Both the position numbers and the translations under genes were made by a program. 64,000 bases of DNA. Origin: Xiheicaenibacterium sp046351325. Lineage in GTDB: Bacteria > Myxococcota_A > Polyangia > Polyangiales > Polyangiaceae. Positions 24,990-34,600 of this stretch are shown in pieces. Location: positions 310,001 through 374,000 of the forward strand of contig JAXLYR010000011.1 of assembly GCA_046351325.1 (NCBI GenBank), given 5' to 3'. Each line of letters begins with the position of its first letter. Position 1 is the stretch's first letter. The notes under the pieces are model-generated. The model did no database searches and was not told the DNA's origin. It was given only the letters and a program-made list of their open reading frames with translations.

Positions 24990-27026
24990 ATGCCACGCCA
25001 TACCAGTTCTTCTGGGGACTCGATTCGCTGGGGGGCTGAAGCCGCCCCTCGAACCGCCCTGATCCGCAATGTCGGTGTCGTCGCTCACGTCGACGCTGGC
25101 AAGACGACGCTGACAGAGCGCATCCTCCACGCGACCGGTCGCATCCACGCGCTCGGCAGCGTGGACGCTGGGTCCACTGTCACGGACTCCGATCCTCGCG
25201 AGCGGGCGCGCGGCATCACCATCGCCGCCGCGGCGGTCACGCTCGAGCACCGCAATCACGCGATCACGCTCATCGACACACCCGGGCACGTCGACTTCTC
25301 GGTAGAGGTCGAGCGGAGCTTGCGTGTGCTCGACGGCGCGATCGTGGTGCTCGACGCGGCCGCGGGCGTCGAGCCTCAGACCGAGTCGGTTTGGCGACGA
25401 GCGGACGAACGGGGTATTCCCCGCGTCGTCTTCGTCAACAAGATCGATCGGGCCGGGGCCGACTTCTCCCTCGCGGTTCGATCCATCCACGAGACGCTGC
25501 TCTCGAAGGGCGACTCGCGGACGACGGTGTCCGTGGTCGTGCCCGCCGCCGACGGTGACGGGCTCGTTCACCTCGCTCACCGACTTCGGATCAAGGCCGG
25601 GCCGCGCTCGACCGACGTGACTTGCCCGCTCGACGAGCACCTCGCGGAGCTCCACGCGGCGGATCGCGAGCGCCTCGTCGAGGCGTGCGCGGCGGTCGAC
25701 GACGGCGTCTGCGAGGCCTATTTGGCAGGGCGCGACGTCTCGGCGGACGACCTGTTGCGGGCGCTGCGGCGCGCGACTCTGGGTGGATCCGTAATCCCGA
25801 TATTCGCCGGTTCGGCCAAGCAGGGACTCGGGGTCACGACGCTGCTCGACGGGGTCGTCGACCTCTTGCCCGCACCCGAACCACGAGGAGATCACCTCGC
25901 GGCGCTCTGCTTCAAAGGCACTTACGACGGCTTCGGGCAGCGCATGTTCGTGCGCGTCTATTCCGGAGTCCTTCACAAGGGTGACAGAGTGATGGCTTTC
26001 AACAAAGGCAGAGTCCTGCGCGTGGGTCGATTGGTCCGTGTCTTCGGTGACGCGGCCCAGGAGATCGACGCCGTTGGACCTGGAGAGATAGGCGCCCTCG
26101 TGGGCCTCGAGCTCGCGTCGGGCGAGACGCTGTGTGACCCGAGCGAGCCCGTGTGCCTCGAGGGGCTCACCGTTCCTCAACCGGTCTTGGCGATGGCGAT
26201 CGAGCCGAAGACCCAAGAGGATCGCGCGAAGCTCGGGCCGGCCCTCGCGCGGCTCGCGCTCGAAGATCCCTCTCTCCGGCTCACGACCGACCCCGAGACC
26301 GGTCAATCGCTGCTCTCGGGTCTCGGCGAGCTGCACCTCGAGGTGACGCTCGAGAAGCTGCGAGACGCTCACCGCGTGTCGGTGCGCGCCTCGGAGCCGC
26401 AAGTCGCCTATCGAGAGACCATTACCCGACCCGTCGAAATGGAGGTCAAGCACGTCAAACAATCCGGTGGTCCAGGGCAGTATGCCCACGTCCGAATCGT
26501 CGTAGAACCGGCCCCGCGGGGCTCGGGGATCACGTTCGAAGACCGATGTGTCGGCAGCACCGTCCCGAAGACCTACGTGCCCGCGGTGGAGGCTGGGATA
26601 AGGCAGGGCGCCCTGATCGGGCCGCTCGGCGGATACCCGGTTACCGACTTCGCGGTCGCGCTCGTCGGGGGCGGGACGCACCCGAACGACTCGAGTGAGC
26701 TCGCGTTCGAGATCGCGGCGAAGACCGCGATCGAGGCCGCGATCAGGGCCGCAGCGCCGCTCATGCTCGAGCCGGTCATGCGCCTCGAGATCCTGACTCC
26801 GGAGTCCGGGCTCGGCGCTGTCCTCGGTGATCTTGCCGCTCGACGCGGACGGGTCTCCGAGCTCGGCGCGCGAGGTGGATTGCACACGATCGCCGCGACG
26901 GCTCCGCTCGCGGAGCTCATGGGATATGCGACCGAGCTCCGGTCGCGCACCCAGGGCCGCGGGTCGGCCTCGCTGGCGTTCGCGCGCTACGACCCAGTCC
27001 CCGCGCGTTCGGTCGCCCGCGCTTGA
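24990..27026 (+). CDS. elongation factor G paralogue (EF-G2-like)
   Basis: 678-residue translational GTPase. G1 is AHVDAGKTT (about 32-40), G3 DTPGH, G4 NKID. Domains II-V follow, including QSLLSGLGELHLEV (domain III) and the domain IV start at VAYRETIT and KHVKQSGGPGQYAHV. The switch I region reads STVTDSDPRERARGITI; housekeeping EF-G normally has MDWMEQE in this place, while the TVTD pattern resembles the mitochondrial EF-G2 recycling type from memory. The gene stands alone, not between rpsG and tuf, so it is a secondary copy. Function in recycling or stress is inferred. Confidence 0.9.
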   Translation: MPRHTSSSGDSIRWGAEAAPRTALIRNVGVVAHVDAGKTTLTERILHATGRIHALGSVDAGSTVTDSDPRERARGITIAAAAVTLEHRNHAITLIDTPGHVDFSVEVERSLRVLDGAIVVLDAAAGVEPQTESVWRRADERGIPRVVFVNKIDRAGADFSLAVRSIHETLLSKGDSRTTVSVVVPAADGDGLVHLAHRLRIKAGPRSTDVTCPLDEHLAELHAADRERLVEACAAVDDGVCEAYLAGRDVSADDLLRALRRATLGGSVIPIFAGSAKQGLGVTTLLDGVVDLLPAPEPRGDHLAALCFKGTYDGFGQRMFVRVYSGVLHKGDRVMAFNKGRVLRVGRLVRVFGDAAQEIDAVGPGEIGALVGLELASGETLCDPSEPVCLEGLTVPQPVLAMAIEPKTQEDRAKLGPALARLALEDPSLRLTTDPETGQSLLSGLGELHLEVTLEKLRDAHRVSVRASEPQVAYRETITRPVEMEVKHVKQSGGPGQYAHVRIVVEPAPRGSGITFEDRCVGSTVPKTYVPAVEAGIRQGALIGPLGGYPVTDFAVALVGGGTHPNDSSELAFEIAAKTAIEAAIRAAAPLMLEPVMRLEILTPESGLGAVLGDLAARRGRVSELGARGGLHTIAATAPLAELMGYATELRSRTQGRGSASLAFARYDPVPARSVARA

Positions 27027-27035
27027 TCTCGAGAC

Positions 27036-27080
27036 CGGGGCCCGCCTGATCCGAAATGGGTCGGGCGGGCTCCCTTTTTA
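27036..27080 (+). terminator. rho-independent terminator after the EF-G paralogue
   Basis: Stem GCCCGCC (27040-27046) pairs with GGCGGGC (27064-27070) around a 17-base loop, followed by TCCCTTTTTA. It lies 14-44 bp past the EF-G stop and its tail touches the stop codon of the convergent lipoprotein. Confidence 0.7.
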
Positions 27081-27599
27081 CGCGCCCTTCTTACGATTGA
27101 GCTGAATCCCGTTCATGGCCTGCGAGCGCCCTTTGCAGCCGTCCTCGACGAGCTTGAACGTGATGCTCCCGCAGCCCTCGCCCCAGGTCGCGGTGTATTT
27201 ACCCTCTTGACCCTTGGCGCAGGAGAAGCGCCCGGACGACTCTCCGGTATTGGAGATCGAGAAGTTGCCCTTGTCGTCCAGTTTGAAGGCGCCGACATTC
27301 TTGGCGACGGGATTGACCCATTCGCTCTTGCCGTCCTCTCCGAAGGTTACAGTGATGTCCTTGTTGTTCATCGGAGTCGGCCCTGGCATGGTCTTTCCGG
27401 CGAACTCACCGACGAGCTTGCAAGCGCCTGCGGTCGCTGCGCTCGACGCGGCGGGCGCCGCGGACGCGCTCGCGGGCGCCGACGACGACGCCGCTCCGGC
27501 GCCGCTGCTCTTCGCCGAGGCGCTGCCCCCTGACCCGCTCGACTCCTTCGACCCACAACCCGCCAATACGACGAGCGACAACACGAATAGGCGATTCAT
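27078..27599 (-). CDS. hypothetical small lipoprotein
   Basis: 173 residues with a clean signal peptide and LAGC lipobox, then a low-complexity Ser/Ala/Gly linker (about 18-60). The remaining 110 residues have four Cys and a beta-rich pattern (DITVTFGEDGKSEW, FKLDDKGNFSIS, GKYTATWGEGCGSITFKLVEDGC), similar in style to other small myxobacterial lipoproteins. No named family. Next to the SDR gene, which is upstream in the same direction. Confidence 0.72.
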   Translation of the reverse strand: MNRLFVLSLVVLAGCGSKESSGSGGSASAKSSGAGAASSSAPASASAAPAASSAATAGACKLVGEFAGKTMPGPTPMNNKDITVTFGEDGKSEWVNPVAKNVGAFKLDDKGNFSISNTGESSGRFSCAKGQEGKYTATWGEGCGSITFKLVEDGCKGRSQAMNGIQLNRKKGA

Positions 27600-27632
27600 C
27601 CAAACATCGTAGGAGCCTTCGCGCGGGGCGGC

Positions 27633-28586
27633 CTATTTTGCGGGGACGTGCGCGGCGACGAGCTCGCGCGCGGCCCGCGTGACGGCGGCCCGATAGCCGG
27701 CGTCCAGCAAGGGCTCCGCGGGGCTGCGCTCGTCCCACCTGTGGAAATACTGGCCCGTCCGCTCGTCGAGCGCGCGGGCGACAGCGAGATAGACGACTGG
27801 CTTCGCTGCGTCGGACGGGTTGCGGAAGAGCGCGCGCATGACGGGGTCGAGCACGGGCTTGGCCCAAGTCGGAGCCTCCCGCGCGATGTCGGTCGCGACG
27901 GCGCCTGGACAGATCGCGAAGACCCCCAATCCATCGAGCTCCTTCGCGAGCTCGAGCAACCACGCCAGGGCGAACTGCTTGACTTGCCCATAGCGCGCGA
28001 CGACCCCGCTCACCCCATAAGGCTCGAAGACCCCGAGTCGCGTGGGATCGACCGGCTTGCCCGAGCGGTGCGACTCACTCGAGACGAGCACGATCCGCGA
28101 GCGCGCCGAGCGCTCGAGGAGGTCGCGACGGAGGAGTTTGTCGACGAGGTGCACGTTCGCGAGGAAGTTCACTCCGAGCTGGAGCTCGAGGCCCTGCGTC
28201 GTTCGGCGCGCGCCGTTGGGGACGACTGCCGCGTTGAGCACGAGCACGTCGATGCGCCGACCGAGCTGCTCGATCTCGTCGACGAGCCGGTCGATCGATT
28301 GGAGGTCCGACAGATCGACCGAGAGCGCGGCGGCCGAGCCGACCTTGCGCGCGTCGGCGAGCGTCGCGCCTGCATCGCCGCGACACGCACAGAGGACGTG
28401 CGCGCCACGCTCCGCGAGCTGCGTCGCGATCGCGCGGCCGAGACCACGGTTCGCGCCGGTGACCAAAGCGACGCGACCGTCGAGTCGGTCGTTCACGCCG
28501 AGCGGTTTGACGGGGTCTCCACGGAAGCGCCCGAGGAGCCCATTGAGCGTTGCGACGACGGCGCTGTCGTATCGGTCTCTAAGCAT
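27633..28586 (-). CDS. short-chain dehydrogenase/reductase
   Basis: 317-residue SDR. The cofactor motif is ALVTGANRGLGRAIA (TGxxxGxG), and catalysis fits Ser in VLVSSESHR with YGQVK (YxxxK). The NAAVVPNGA (NAG-like) and FAICPGAVATDI elements are typical of retinol-dehydrogenase/WW-domain-oxidoreductase-like SDRs. ATG 28586 was chosen; longer in-frame starts lack a ribosome site and a family-like N-terminus. Divergent from the kinase operon by about 120 bp. Substrate unknown. Confidence 0.87.
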   Translation of the reverse strand: MLRDRYDSAVVATLNGLLGRFRGDPVKPLGVNDRLDGRVALVTGANRGLGRAIATQLAERGAHVLCACRGDAGATLADARKVGSAAALSVDLSDLQSIDRLVDEIEQLGRRIDVLVLNAAVVPNGARRTTQGLELQLGVNFLANVHLVDKLLRRDLLERSARSRIVLVSSESHRSGKPVDPTRLGVFEPYGVSGVVARYGQVKQFALAWLLELAKELDGLGVFAICPGAVATDIAREAPTWAKPVLDPVMRALFRNPSDAAKPVVYLAVARALDERTGQYFHRWDERSPAEPLLDAGYRAAVTRAARELVAAHVPAK

Positions 28587-28707
28587 TTGGGGGACTTTAG
28601 TAGCGCGCGTTCTCCGGAGAGAACAGAGCTTCTCGGTCGAAGACACGGCGTGGTAGGCTCGGCTCGATTTCTGTCCCCATCCTGGGCTCAGGGTGGTCAC
28701 CATCGCG

Positions 28708-29166
28708 ATGGAAGAGACCGTCGAGTTACTCTGGTCTAAGGTTGAGGAGGCGTGGGACGAAGACAAACGCCACCAGGCGTTCTTGGTGTTTTGCCAACAG
28801 AACCAGCTGCTCGGCGAGGCCGCGCGTCGCTACCGCGCGATCGCAGAGGCACCTACTACGACGGCCACTGCTCGAAGCGAACGTGACGATGCCGCACAAG
28901 ACGACGACGGCGCGGCTGGGGCTGGGCCTGGGGCGGACGCCGAGTCGACGGACGACGAGGCCGCGGTGGCCGCGCTCGAGAAGCGACGCGCCGAGGCGAA
29001 GAAGCGGCTCGGCGCGATTGCCTTGCTCGCCATGTCGAGCCTGGACTTGCAGCGCTCTTCGCCGCCGAAGCAGCCAAGATGGCTGCGCATCCTCGCCATC
29101 ATCATCTTCTTGGGGTCGATGGGCATGCTCGGCTGGGCGCTCACCAAATTGGGGGCCTCGCGATGA
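28708..29166 (+). CDS. hypothetical membrane-anchored protein paired with Ser/Thr kinase
   Basis: 152 residues: an alpha-helical N-terminus (ETVELLWSKVEEAWDEDKRH), an acidic/Ala-rich linker (about 55-90), a charged helix (LEKRRAEAKKRL) and one C-terminal membrane segment (ILAIIIFLGSMGMLGWAL). An AGGGTGG sequence precedes ATG 28708; an in-frame GTG at 28693 is an alternative. The stop overlaps the kinase start (ATGA), so it is co-expressed with the kinase and could be a substrate or regulatory partner. Confidence 0.72.
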   Translation: MEETVELLWSKVEEAWDEDKRHQAFLVFCQQNQLLGEAARRYRAIAEAPTTTATARSERDDAAQDDDGAAGAGPGADAESTDDEAAVAALEKRRAEAKKRLGAIALLAMSSLDLQRSSPPKQPRWLRILAIIIFLGSMGMLGWALTKLGASR

Positions 29167-31097
29167 GCGACGCTGAAGCTGACAAAACTGTATTCAAGCC
29201 CGGCGAGGTCATCAGCGGGCGATACGCGATCTTGCGACTGATCGCCGAGGGCGGACAGGCCGAGGTCTATCAGGTCTGGGACGAGAAAGAGTTCCAGTAC
29301 CTCGCCCTGAAGACGATGCTCCTGCAGCACACGGACAAGCCTCGCCTGATCGACAGAGCTCGCGCGGAAGCCGAGACGCTGCTCAAGGTGCGCCACCCCA
29401 ATGTGGTGCGCGTCGACGCCGCGGGGGTCGATCGGGGACACCTCTGGTTCGTCATGGAGCTCTTGGAGGGGCGGACGCTGCGGGACGTGATCGGCGCAGC
29501 GGGGGCTGTCCCGCTCGCGGTCGCGGTGTCGCTCGGCATCCAAATGGCCGAGGCTATTGCTTATGCGCACGAGTTCGTGACGGTCTATCGCGACCTGAAG
29601 CCGGAGAACGTATTTGTCTGCATTTCACCAGGCAAACCGGACCATGCGCTCAAGCTGCTCGACTTCGGCGCTGCAAAGTTCGCGGATGTCGTCACGGTCG
29701 CCGGGACGACAATCGGGACAATCTCGTATATGGCGCCGGAGCAAGCTCGCGAGAACGCGACCCACCCGAGCGTGGACATCTATGCGCTCGGGACTGTCCT
29801 GTTCGAGACACTGACAGGTAGCCACCCGCTCGCCGTCCAGAGCCGCCCCAAAGAGCTGATGGAGTGGATTGGTCGGATCGTCGATCTCGAGCCGCCGCTC
29901 TTACGCACGGTCCTCCCGAGCGCGCCCGAGCGACTCGAGCGGCTGCTCGCCATGCTCCTGCAAAAAGACCCTAAACGCCGCATCACCACGGCCAGCGCCG
30001 TCGCCGAGGAGCTGCGCGCTGTCGCCCAAGACCTCGAGCGCGCAGGACTATATCGTAATCGACGATTGGAGGGTGCGCAGGCTCCATGGGACACCGCGTC
30101 GATGCGAGCCGCCGCGCGCGTGGCCTCGCCCGCCGATCTATTGGAGCCTGTCGCGCGGGTGCGTGCTCCCGGTGTGGCCGAGCCCAGCCGCGAGGTCGAG
30201 ATTGGCGTTACAACGATGTCACCGTTGACGCCGCCACACGGCACGGGTGACTGGTCGACGACCACCGAGTCCAAGACTATCGCTCAGGAGAACACCTCGT
30301 CCGAGACCGCGCAGACCGTCATGGCCGTCGACCTGTCGCAAACGGGGCCCCATTCTCCAAATCCCCGCGAGTCCCCTCAAGTCACGGGGCCCCGCGTCGA
30401 GGCCAAGCCCGACGCCAAGACGACACGCGGCACCGTCCGAATGCTGGGTAAGCGCGGGACTGTGCCATTGATCGAGCCCGGCCCCGAGGCTTCGGCGTTC
30501 TTCGCCGCGCTCGCCCCCGAGGCGCGTCCGACGATGATGGCGACGCCCAATACGCCTGCGGCCCCGCCGCCGGCGGTCCGCGTCTCGAGCGGTTCGAGCT
30601 CGAGCGGCCCGGCCTCGACTGGCAGCCCGCGCTCCGGTGGAGCAGCGCCCACGTGGATCGACAAGCCCAATATCGTAGACGCCGGGGACCGGCGCCCGAC
30701 CGAGGGCAATCTCGTCTTGCCGCCTCCACAACAAGAGACCCCGGGCGGACTGTCCGCTCAGGCTCGTATGGCGAAGCGCGCGCTCCCCAATCCCGACGAG
30801 GCGCTGGCCGTGACGACTGGCAATTCGCGACTGTTCTTGACGGTCGCTATCGCCCTTGCTTTAGCTGCCATTCCAGTCGCTGGCGCCTATTACTATTTCA
30901 ACCGCGCAGAGCCTGAGCAGGGCGCGGCGACGTCGTCAGCCGCCCCCGCTGCGTCCTCTGCGCCGGAGCGTGCGGCCCCGACTGGCGCTGCGCCAGCGAG
31001 CGCCGCACCCGTGCTGTCCAGCGCGAGCCCCGCGGGCAGCGCGTCAGCGTCCGCGAGCGCGCGGCCGACCGCGACCGCGCCGCTCAAGCATCCTTGA
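29163..31097 (+). CDS. membrane-anchored serine/threonine protein kinase
   Basis: 644-residue bacterial Hanks-type kinase. Catalytic domain about 19-310: Gly-rich loop IAEGGQAEVYQV, Lys50, catalytic loop YRDLKPEN (Tyr142 in place of the usual His; Asp144 catalytic), DFG at 167-169, and YMAPEQA. The region about 310-570 is Pro/Ser/Thr-rich and disordered-looking. One membrane segment (LFLTVAIALALAAIPVAGAYYYF) lies near 585-605, followed by a short Ala/Ser-rich outer tail without PASTA domains. The active-site Lys and Asp are retained, so activity is expected. The stop lies inside the convergent TerB-like gene by 14 bp. Confidence 0.94.
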   Translation: MSDAEADKTVFKPGEVISGRYAILRLIAEGGQAEVYQVWDEKEFQYLALKTMLLQHTDKPRLIDRARAEAETLLKVRHPNVVRVDAAGVDRGHLWFVMELLEGRTLRDVIGAAGAVPLAVAVSLGIQMAEAIAYAHEFVTVYRDLKPENVFVCISPGKPDHALKLLDFGAAKFADVVTVAGTTIGTISYMAPEQARENATHPSVDIYALGTVLFETLTGSHPLAVQSRPKELMEWIGRIVDLEPPLLRTVLPSAPERLERLLAMLLQKDPKRRITTASAVAEELRAVAQDLERAGLYRNRRLEGAQAPWDTASMRAAARVASPADLLEPVARVRAPGVAEPSREVEIGVTTMSPLTPPHGTGDWSTTTESKTIAQENTSSETAQTVMAVDLSQTGPHSPNPRESPQVTGPRVEAKPDAKTTRGTVRMLGKRGTVPLIEPGPEASAFFAALAPEARPTMMATPNTPAAPPPAVRVSSGSSSSGPASTGSPRSGGAAPTWIDKPNIVDAGDRRPTEGNLVLPPPQQETPGGLSAQARMAKRALPNPDEALAVTTGNSRLFLTVAIALALAAIPVAGAYYYFNRAEPEQGAATSSAAPAASSAPERAAPTGAAPASAAPVLSSASPAGSASASASARPTATAPLKHP

Positions 31098-31539
31098 AGC
31101 GCGGTAGCTTCTCGCGGAGTCGCTCCTCGAGCTTCACGAAGTCGAAGCGCTCGGGGCGCCCGGCCTCGGGCAAGACATAGACGTCGAATGCTGCCGCGGA
31201 CGCGCGCTGTCGCGTGCCCTCGTCGAGGTCGAGGCGCTTGCCCAACTGTGCGAGAGACTCGCGCTCGTCGGTCGAGAGCACGCCGTCGAGCCGCATGAGC
31301 CAACACGCGAGCGCGTAGGTGAGCGCGCGCTGCCAATCCGTCATCTCACCCGGTACGAAGGAGTCGAGCGTGGCGCTGGTCGCGAGCGCAGCCTCGATGT
31401 CGCCGCGCCCGTCCTGGCCGACGCCGCAAGCCTCGGCGGCGCGCAAGAGGCCAGCCTTCTCGATAGGGCGAACGCTGCCGTCTGCGTGGCTGAGGGCGAC
31501 GAGCGCGAGGAAAGCTTCTTTGGGCAGGGTCGTGGGCAT
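31084..31539 (-). CDS. TerB-like (tellurite-resistance-type) helical protein
   Basis: 151 residues, all helical, starting MPTTLPKEAFLALVALSHADGS. The HADGSVRPIEKAGL and LDGVLSTDERESLAQLG segments look like paired acidic motifs of the TerB family, which binds metal in known members. No other ter genes are nearby, so tellurite resistance is not implied. Longer in-frame starts upstream to 31686 are not favoured. Convergent with the kinase gene. Confidence 0.6.
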   Translation of the reverse strand: MPTTLPKEAFLALVALSHADGSVRPIEKAGLLRAAEACGVGQDGRGDIEAALATSATLDSFVPGEMTDWQRALTYALACWLMRLDGVLSTDERESLAQLGKRLDLDEGTRQRASAAAFDVYVLPEAGRPERFDFVKLEERLREKLPRFKDA

Positions 31540-31604
31540 GGCTGAACCGTAGTCGGCCTCGCGGTCCATGGGAAGTCCGAGCCCCGGGGATACGAACAGC
31601 GCTG

Positions 31605-34600
31605 TCAGCGACGACTGGGCAAGAGCGACGGCCCCGAGAGCAGCCGCGCGGGCATCCCGTGTGCGCCGCTCCAAGCCGCGACCCAAGCAATCCAGCTGAT
31701 CGGTTGGCGCCTGAAGAGCAAGAGGCGCCCGTCGATGGGCGGCGGCACCGGGCCAGCGCCGCTCCGCAGCTTGGGCTTGAGGGTGTTGAGGCGGAGGCTC
31801 AATGGATAGACGACCTCGGTCGAATAGGAGGCGTCCGGCCAGACGACGAGGCCTTGATCCGAAATGTCATAAGGAGCCCCGCGGAGGAGCGCCGACACCT
31901 GCTCTCGCACGAGATCGACGCCGGCCATCTTGTAGACGCCGGCGAGCGCGTTCTCGAACACGGCGCGCTGCTCGACGTCGAGCGCGTCGATGAACCCCGT
32001 CGCGTGCAGACAACCGACGAGCCAACCGGACTGCTCCTCGAACGCGACCTTGACTGGAGCGTCCGAGACGCGCCGACAGAAGAGCTCGACGCGCACGCGA
32101 TTCGACGCGGCGTCGATGTGCCCGACCTCGAGCGGACCGCTCGACCAAATACGGCTCTCCGCGAGGAGCAGCACAATCTCGCGTTCGACGAACTTGCGAA
32201 TGGACTCCTCGACGTGGTGCAGGGCCTCGCGGTGGCGCAGGGCCGAGCGCTCACGCTTCCACGTCGCGCGGCGGAGCTTGGCGTAGAGCTTCGGGATCGT
32301 GCCCGAGTGAACTCCCGGCTTCATGAAACCGACCATCGTCTCGCCGTGGTGACCGATGATGACGGGCGAGAGGTTCGGCGCGCGGTTCATGCGGTAGAGC
32401 CGCCAGTTCTCTTTGAGCTCCCACGTGAGAAAGCCGAAGAAGCCGGGCAGGACGAACATCGTCGGCGCAGCGATGGACTCGGCGACGACCCCACCAAGGA
32501 CCTTCGTGAGGGGCTTGGCCATCGCGTCGTGGATGGGCGGCGTAATGGGGATCATGATCTTCGCCGCCACCGTCACGACCGGGAAATGCTTGATGGGGTT
32601 GACCTCGGGCTCGAGCAGCAGGTTCACGTAAATCCTGATGAGATACGTGCAAAAGAACCAGCCAATCCCGAGCGTCGCCTTCGTGTAATAGGAGGTCTTG
32701 CCCTCACCCTCGCGGAACCGGAGAAGCTCGTCGATCGCGTAAATGAAGCGGTCGACGACCTCGAGCAGCCGGCGGAAGAAGTCGGCGATGAAGCCGAAGA
32801 GACCGGGCAACACACGACGCCGCAGCTGTCGCCAACGGCGAACGAGCCAATCGGTCGCGGCCTCTTCGAAGAGGCGCCCTACACGGGAGTTGAGGAGGGT
32901 ATTCCACCCGACGAAGAGCGCCGCGCCCGGGATCGCTGCGAAGATCCAGCTGACGCCGAAGGCGCGTGTGATGAGGGAGAACGGCGCCGCGAGGAGCAAC
33001 GGCTTCAGCAAATATCGGGTTAGCCAGACGATGGGCCGGCTCTTCACGATGCCGCGCGTGATGGGGTGATTCCATATCGCCGACGGAACGGTGAAGAACA
33101 AGAAGCGCAGCACGATGCCGAGGATCGTGAGGACGCGACGCCCTACCTCGCGCGCGAGGTCGGAGTGCACGAGCGCGAAGATCAGCACCGCGACCGCCAA
33201 GAACGACGGCAGCTGGAGCATCTTGAGCTCGATGTGCGCGAGCTTTTCGAGCAGCAGGCCGATGGTGTGCTGCACACCCTCGAGCACGACGAACGCCCCG
33301 ACGAACGGCAGGATCGCGTAGAGCGTGGCGACGCGGCCGATGCGCGTACCGAAGAGGATCGAGTTGAGTTTTTGCAGGCCGCGCAGGTAGACCTCACCGC
33401 GTCGATACACGCCGTCGAGGCTCTGCGAGACGATGCGATCCGCCTTCAGGAGCGCGTCGCCGTCGACGAGCTCTCTCCAGGTCAGGTTCGACATCTTCAG
33501 GTTCGAGCGCGACAGCGAATCCCGAAGATGGCCGAGCGAGATGTACCCGTGGCCCACGATCTGATCGAGGAGCTCTTCGACGAGCTTCTTCTTCGAGACC
33601 TGCTCGGGGATGTTCTCGGGCCTGAGGCCGACCTCCTCGAGCGCGCGGCCGATGTGTGGACCGAGCGCGGCGCGCACGTTGAGCTCGGCGCGACGTGCGA
33701 ACTGCCTGAGGAGATCGGCGACGTCGCTGCGCGCGGGCTCCGCGACCGCCGTGCGCGGCAGCTTCGCCAGCGCGGCGTAGAGGTGCTTCGCGATGCGCAC
33801 GTCGCGCTGCGCGGGCAGCGGTCGCTTGATCGGTCGCTTGCCACGCGTGAGCGCCCACTCGACGACGTCGAGCGTGTAGAGCTCACGCTCGTTGTCGATG
33901 CAGGCGTTCTGCAGATCGAAGAGGAGCCTCGCCTCGGGGTTCCACGGCAGACCGCGCGCGGAGGGCGCCATGTGCACGACGGGCAAGAGCTTGCGCGCCC
34001 ACTCGGCGGTCGGAGCGTCGACCCAAACGAGCGCGCTCGAGAGCCGATCCATGAACATCTTCAGCTCCTCGAACACGGCGAGCTGCGTGCCCTGCGCGCG
34101 CACGCGCAGCAGGATCGAGCGGATCGAGTTGCCCTTCTTGCGGGCGCGCTCGGCGCGCGCGTCGACGTTGATCGCGGCCGTGTGCGCGGACGACGTGCGA
34201 TAGGTGACGGGCTCGTCGGGCGCGGGCGGCGCGAGCCACTCACGCACTTGGTGCATCGGCGGCGCGATGCTCGGGCGGCTCGCCGCGAGGAGTCGGTAGT
34301 GATCGACGTCCTGTGCGAGCGTCGAGTCGATCGCGTCGAGGTTCTCGAGACCTGGAAATGTCCTCGCGAGGAGCTCGGGCGCGAAGTGACGCAGCTCGAG
34401 GTAAGTCGCCGCGAACTCGGCGTAGGTCTCGACGTCGTCGTGCGGAGGCAGGAGCACGTCGTCCTGTTTGAGCACGAAGCGGATCTCGTCGAACTCGGTC
34501 TGACCGACGGCGTGGATGCGCGCGCGCAGGTTCGGACCGGAGAGCCCGCCGACGGCGACGCGCGCTTCGATCGCTCGATGAACGCTCGCGTGGAAGGCGC

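Noticed and set aside
24960..26885. 641-codon open frame on the minus strand opposite the EF-G paralogue
   Set aside because: Antisense shadow of a high-GC gene: no family motif, and the plus strand encodes a complete EF-G.
29163..31097. YRD in place of HRD taken as evidence of a pseudokinase
   Set aside because: YRD is normal in some active kinases (AGC type), and the catalytic Lys, Asp and DFG are all present.
31084..31539. Tellurite-resistance operon
   Set aside because: Only one TerB-like gene, with no terC, terD or terA neighbours.
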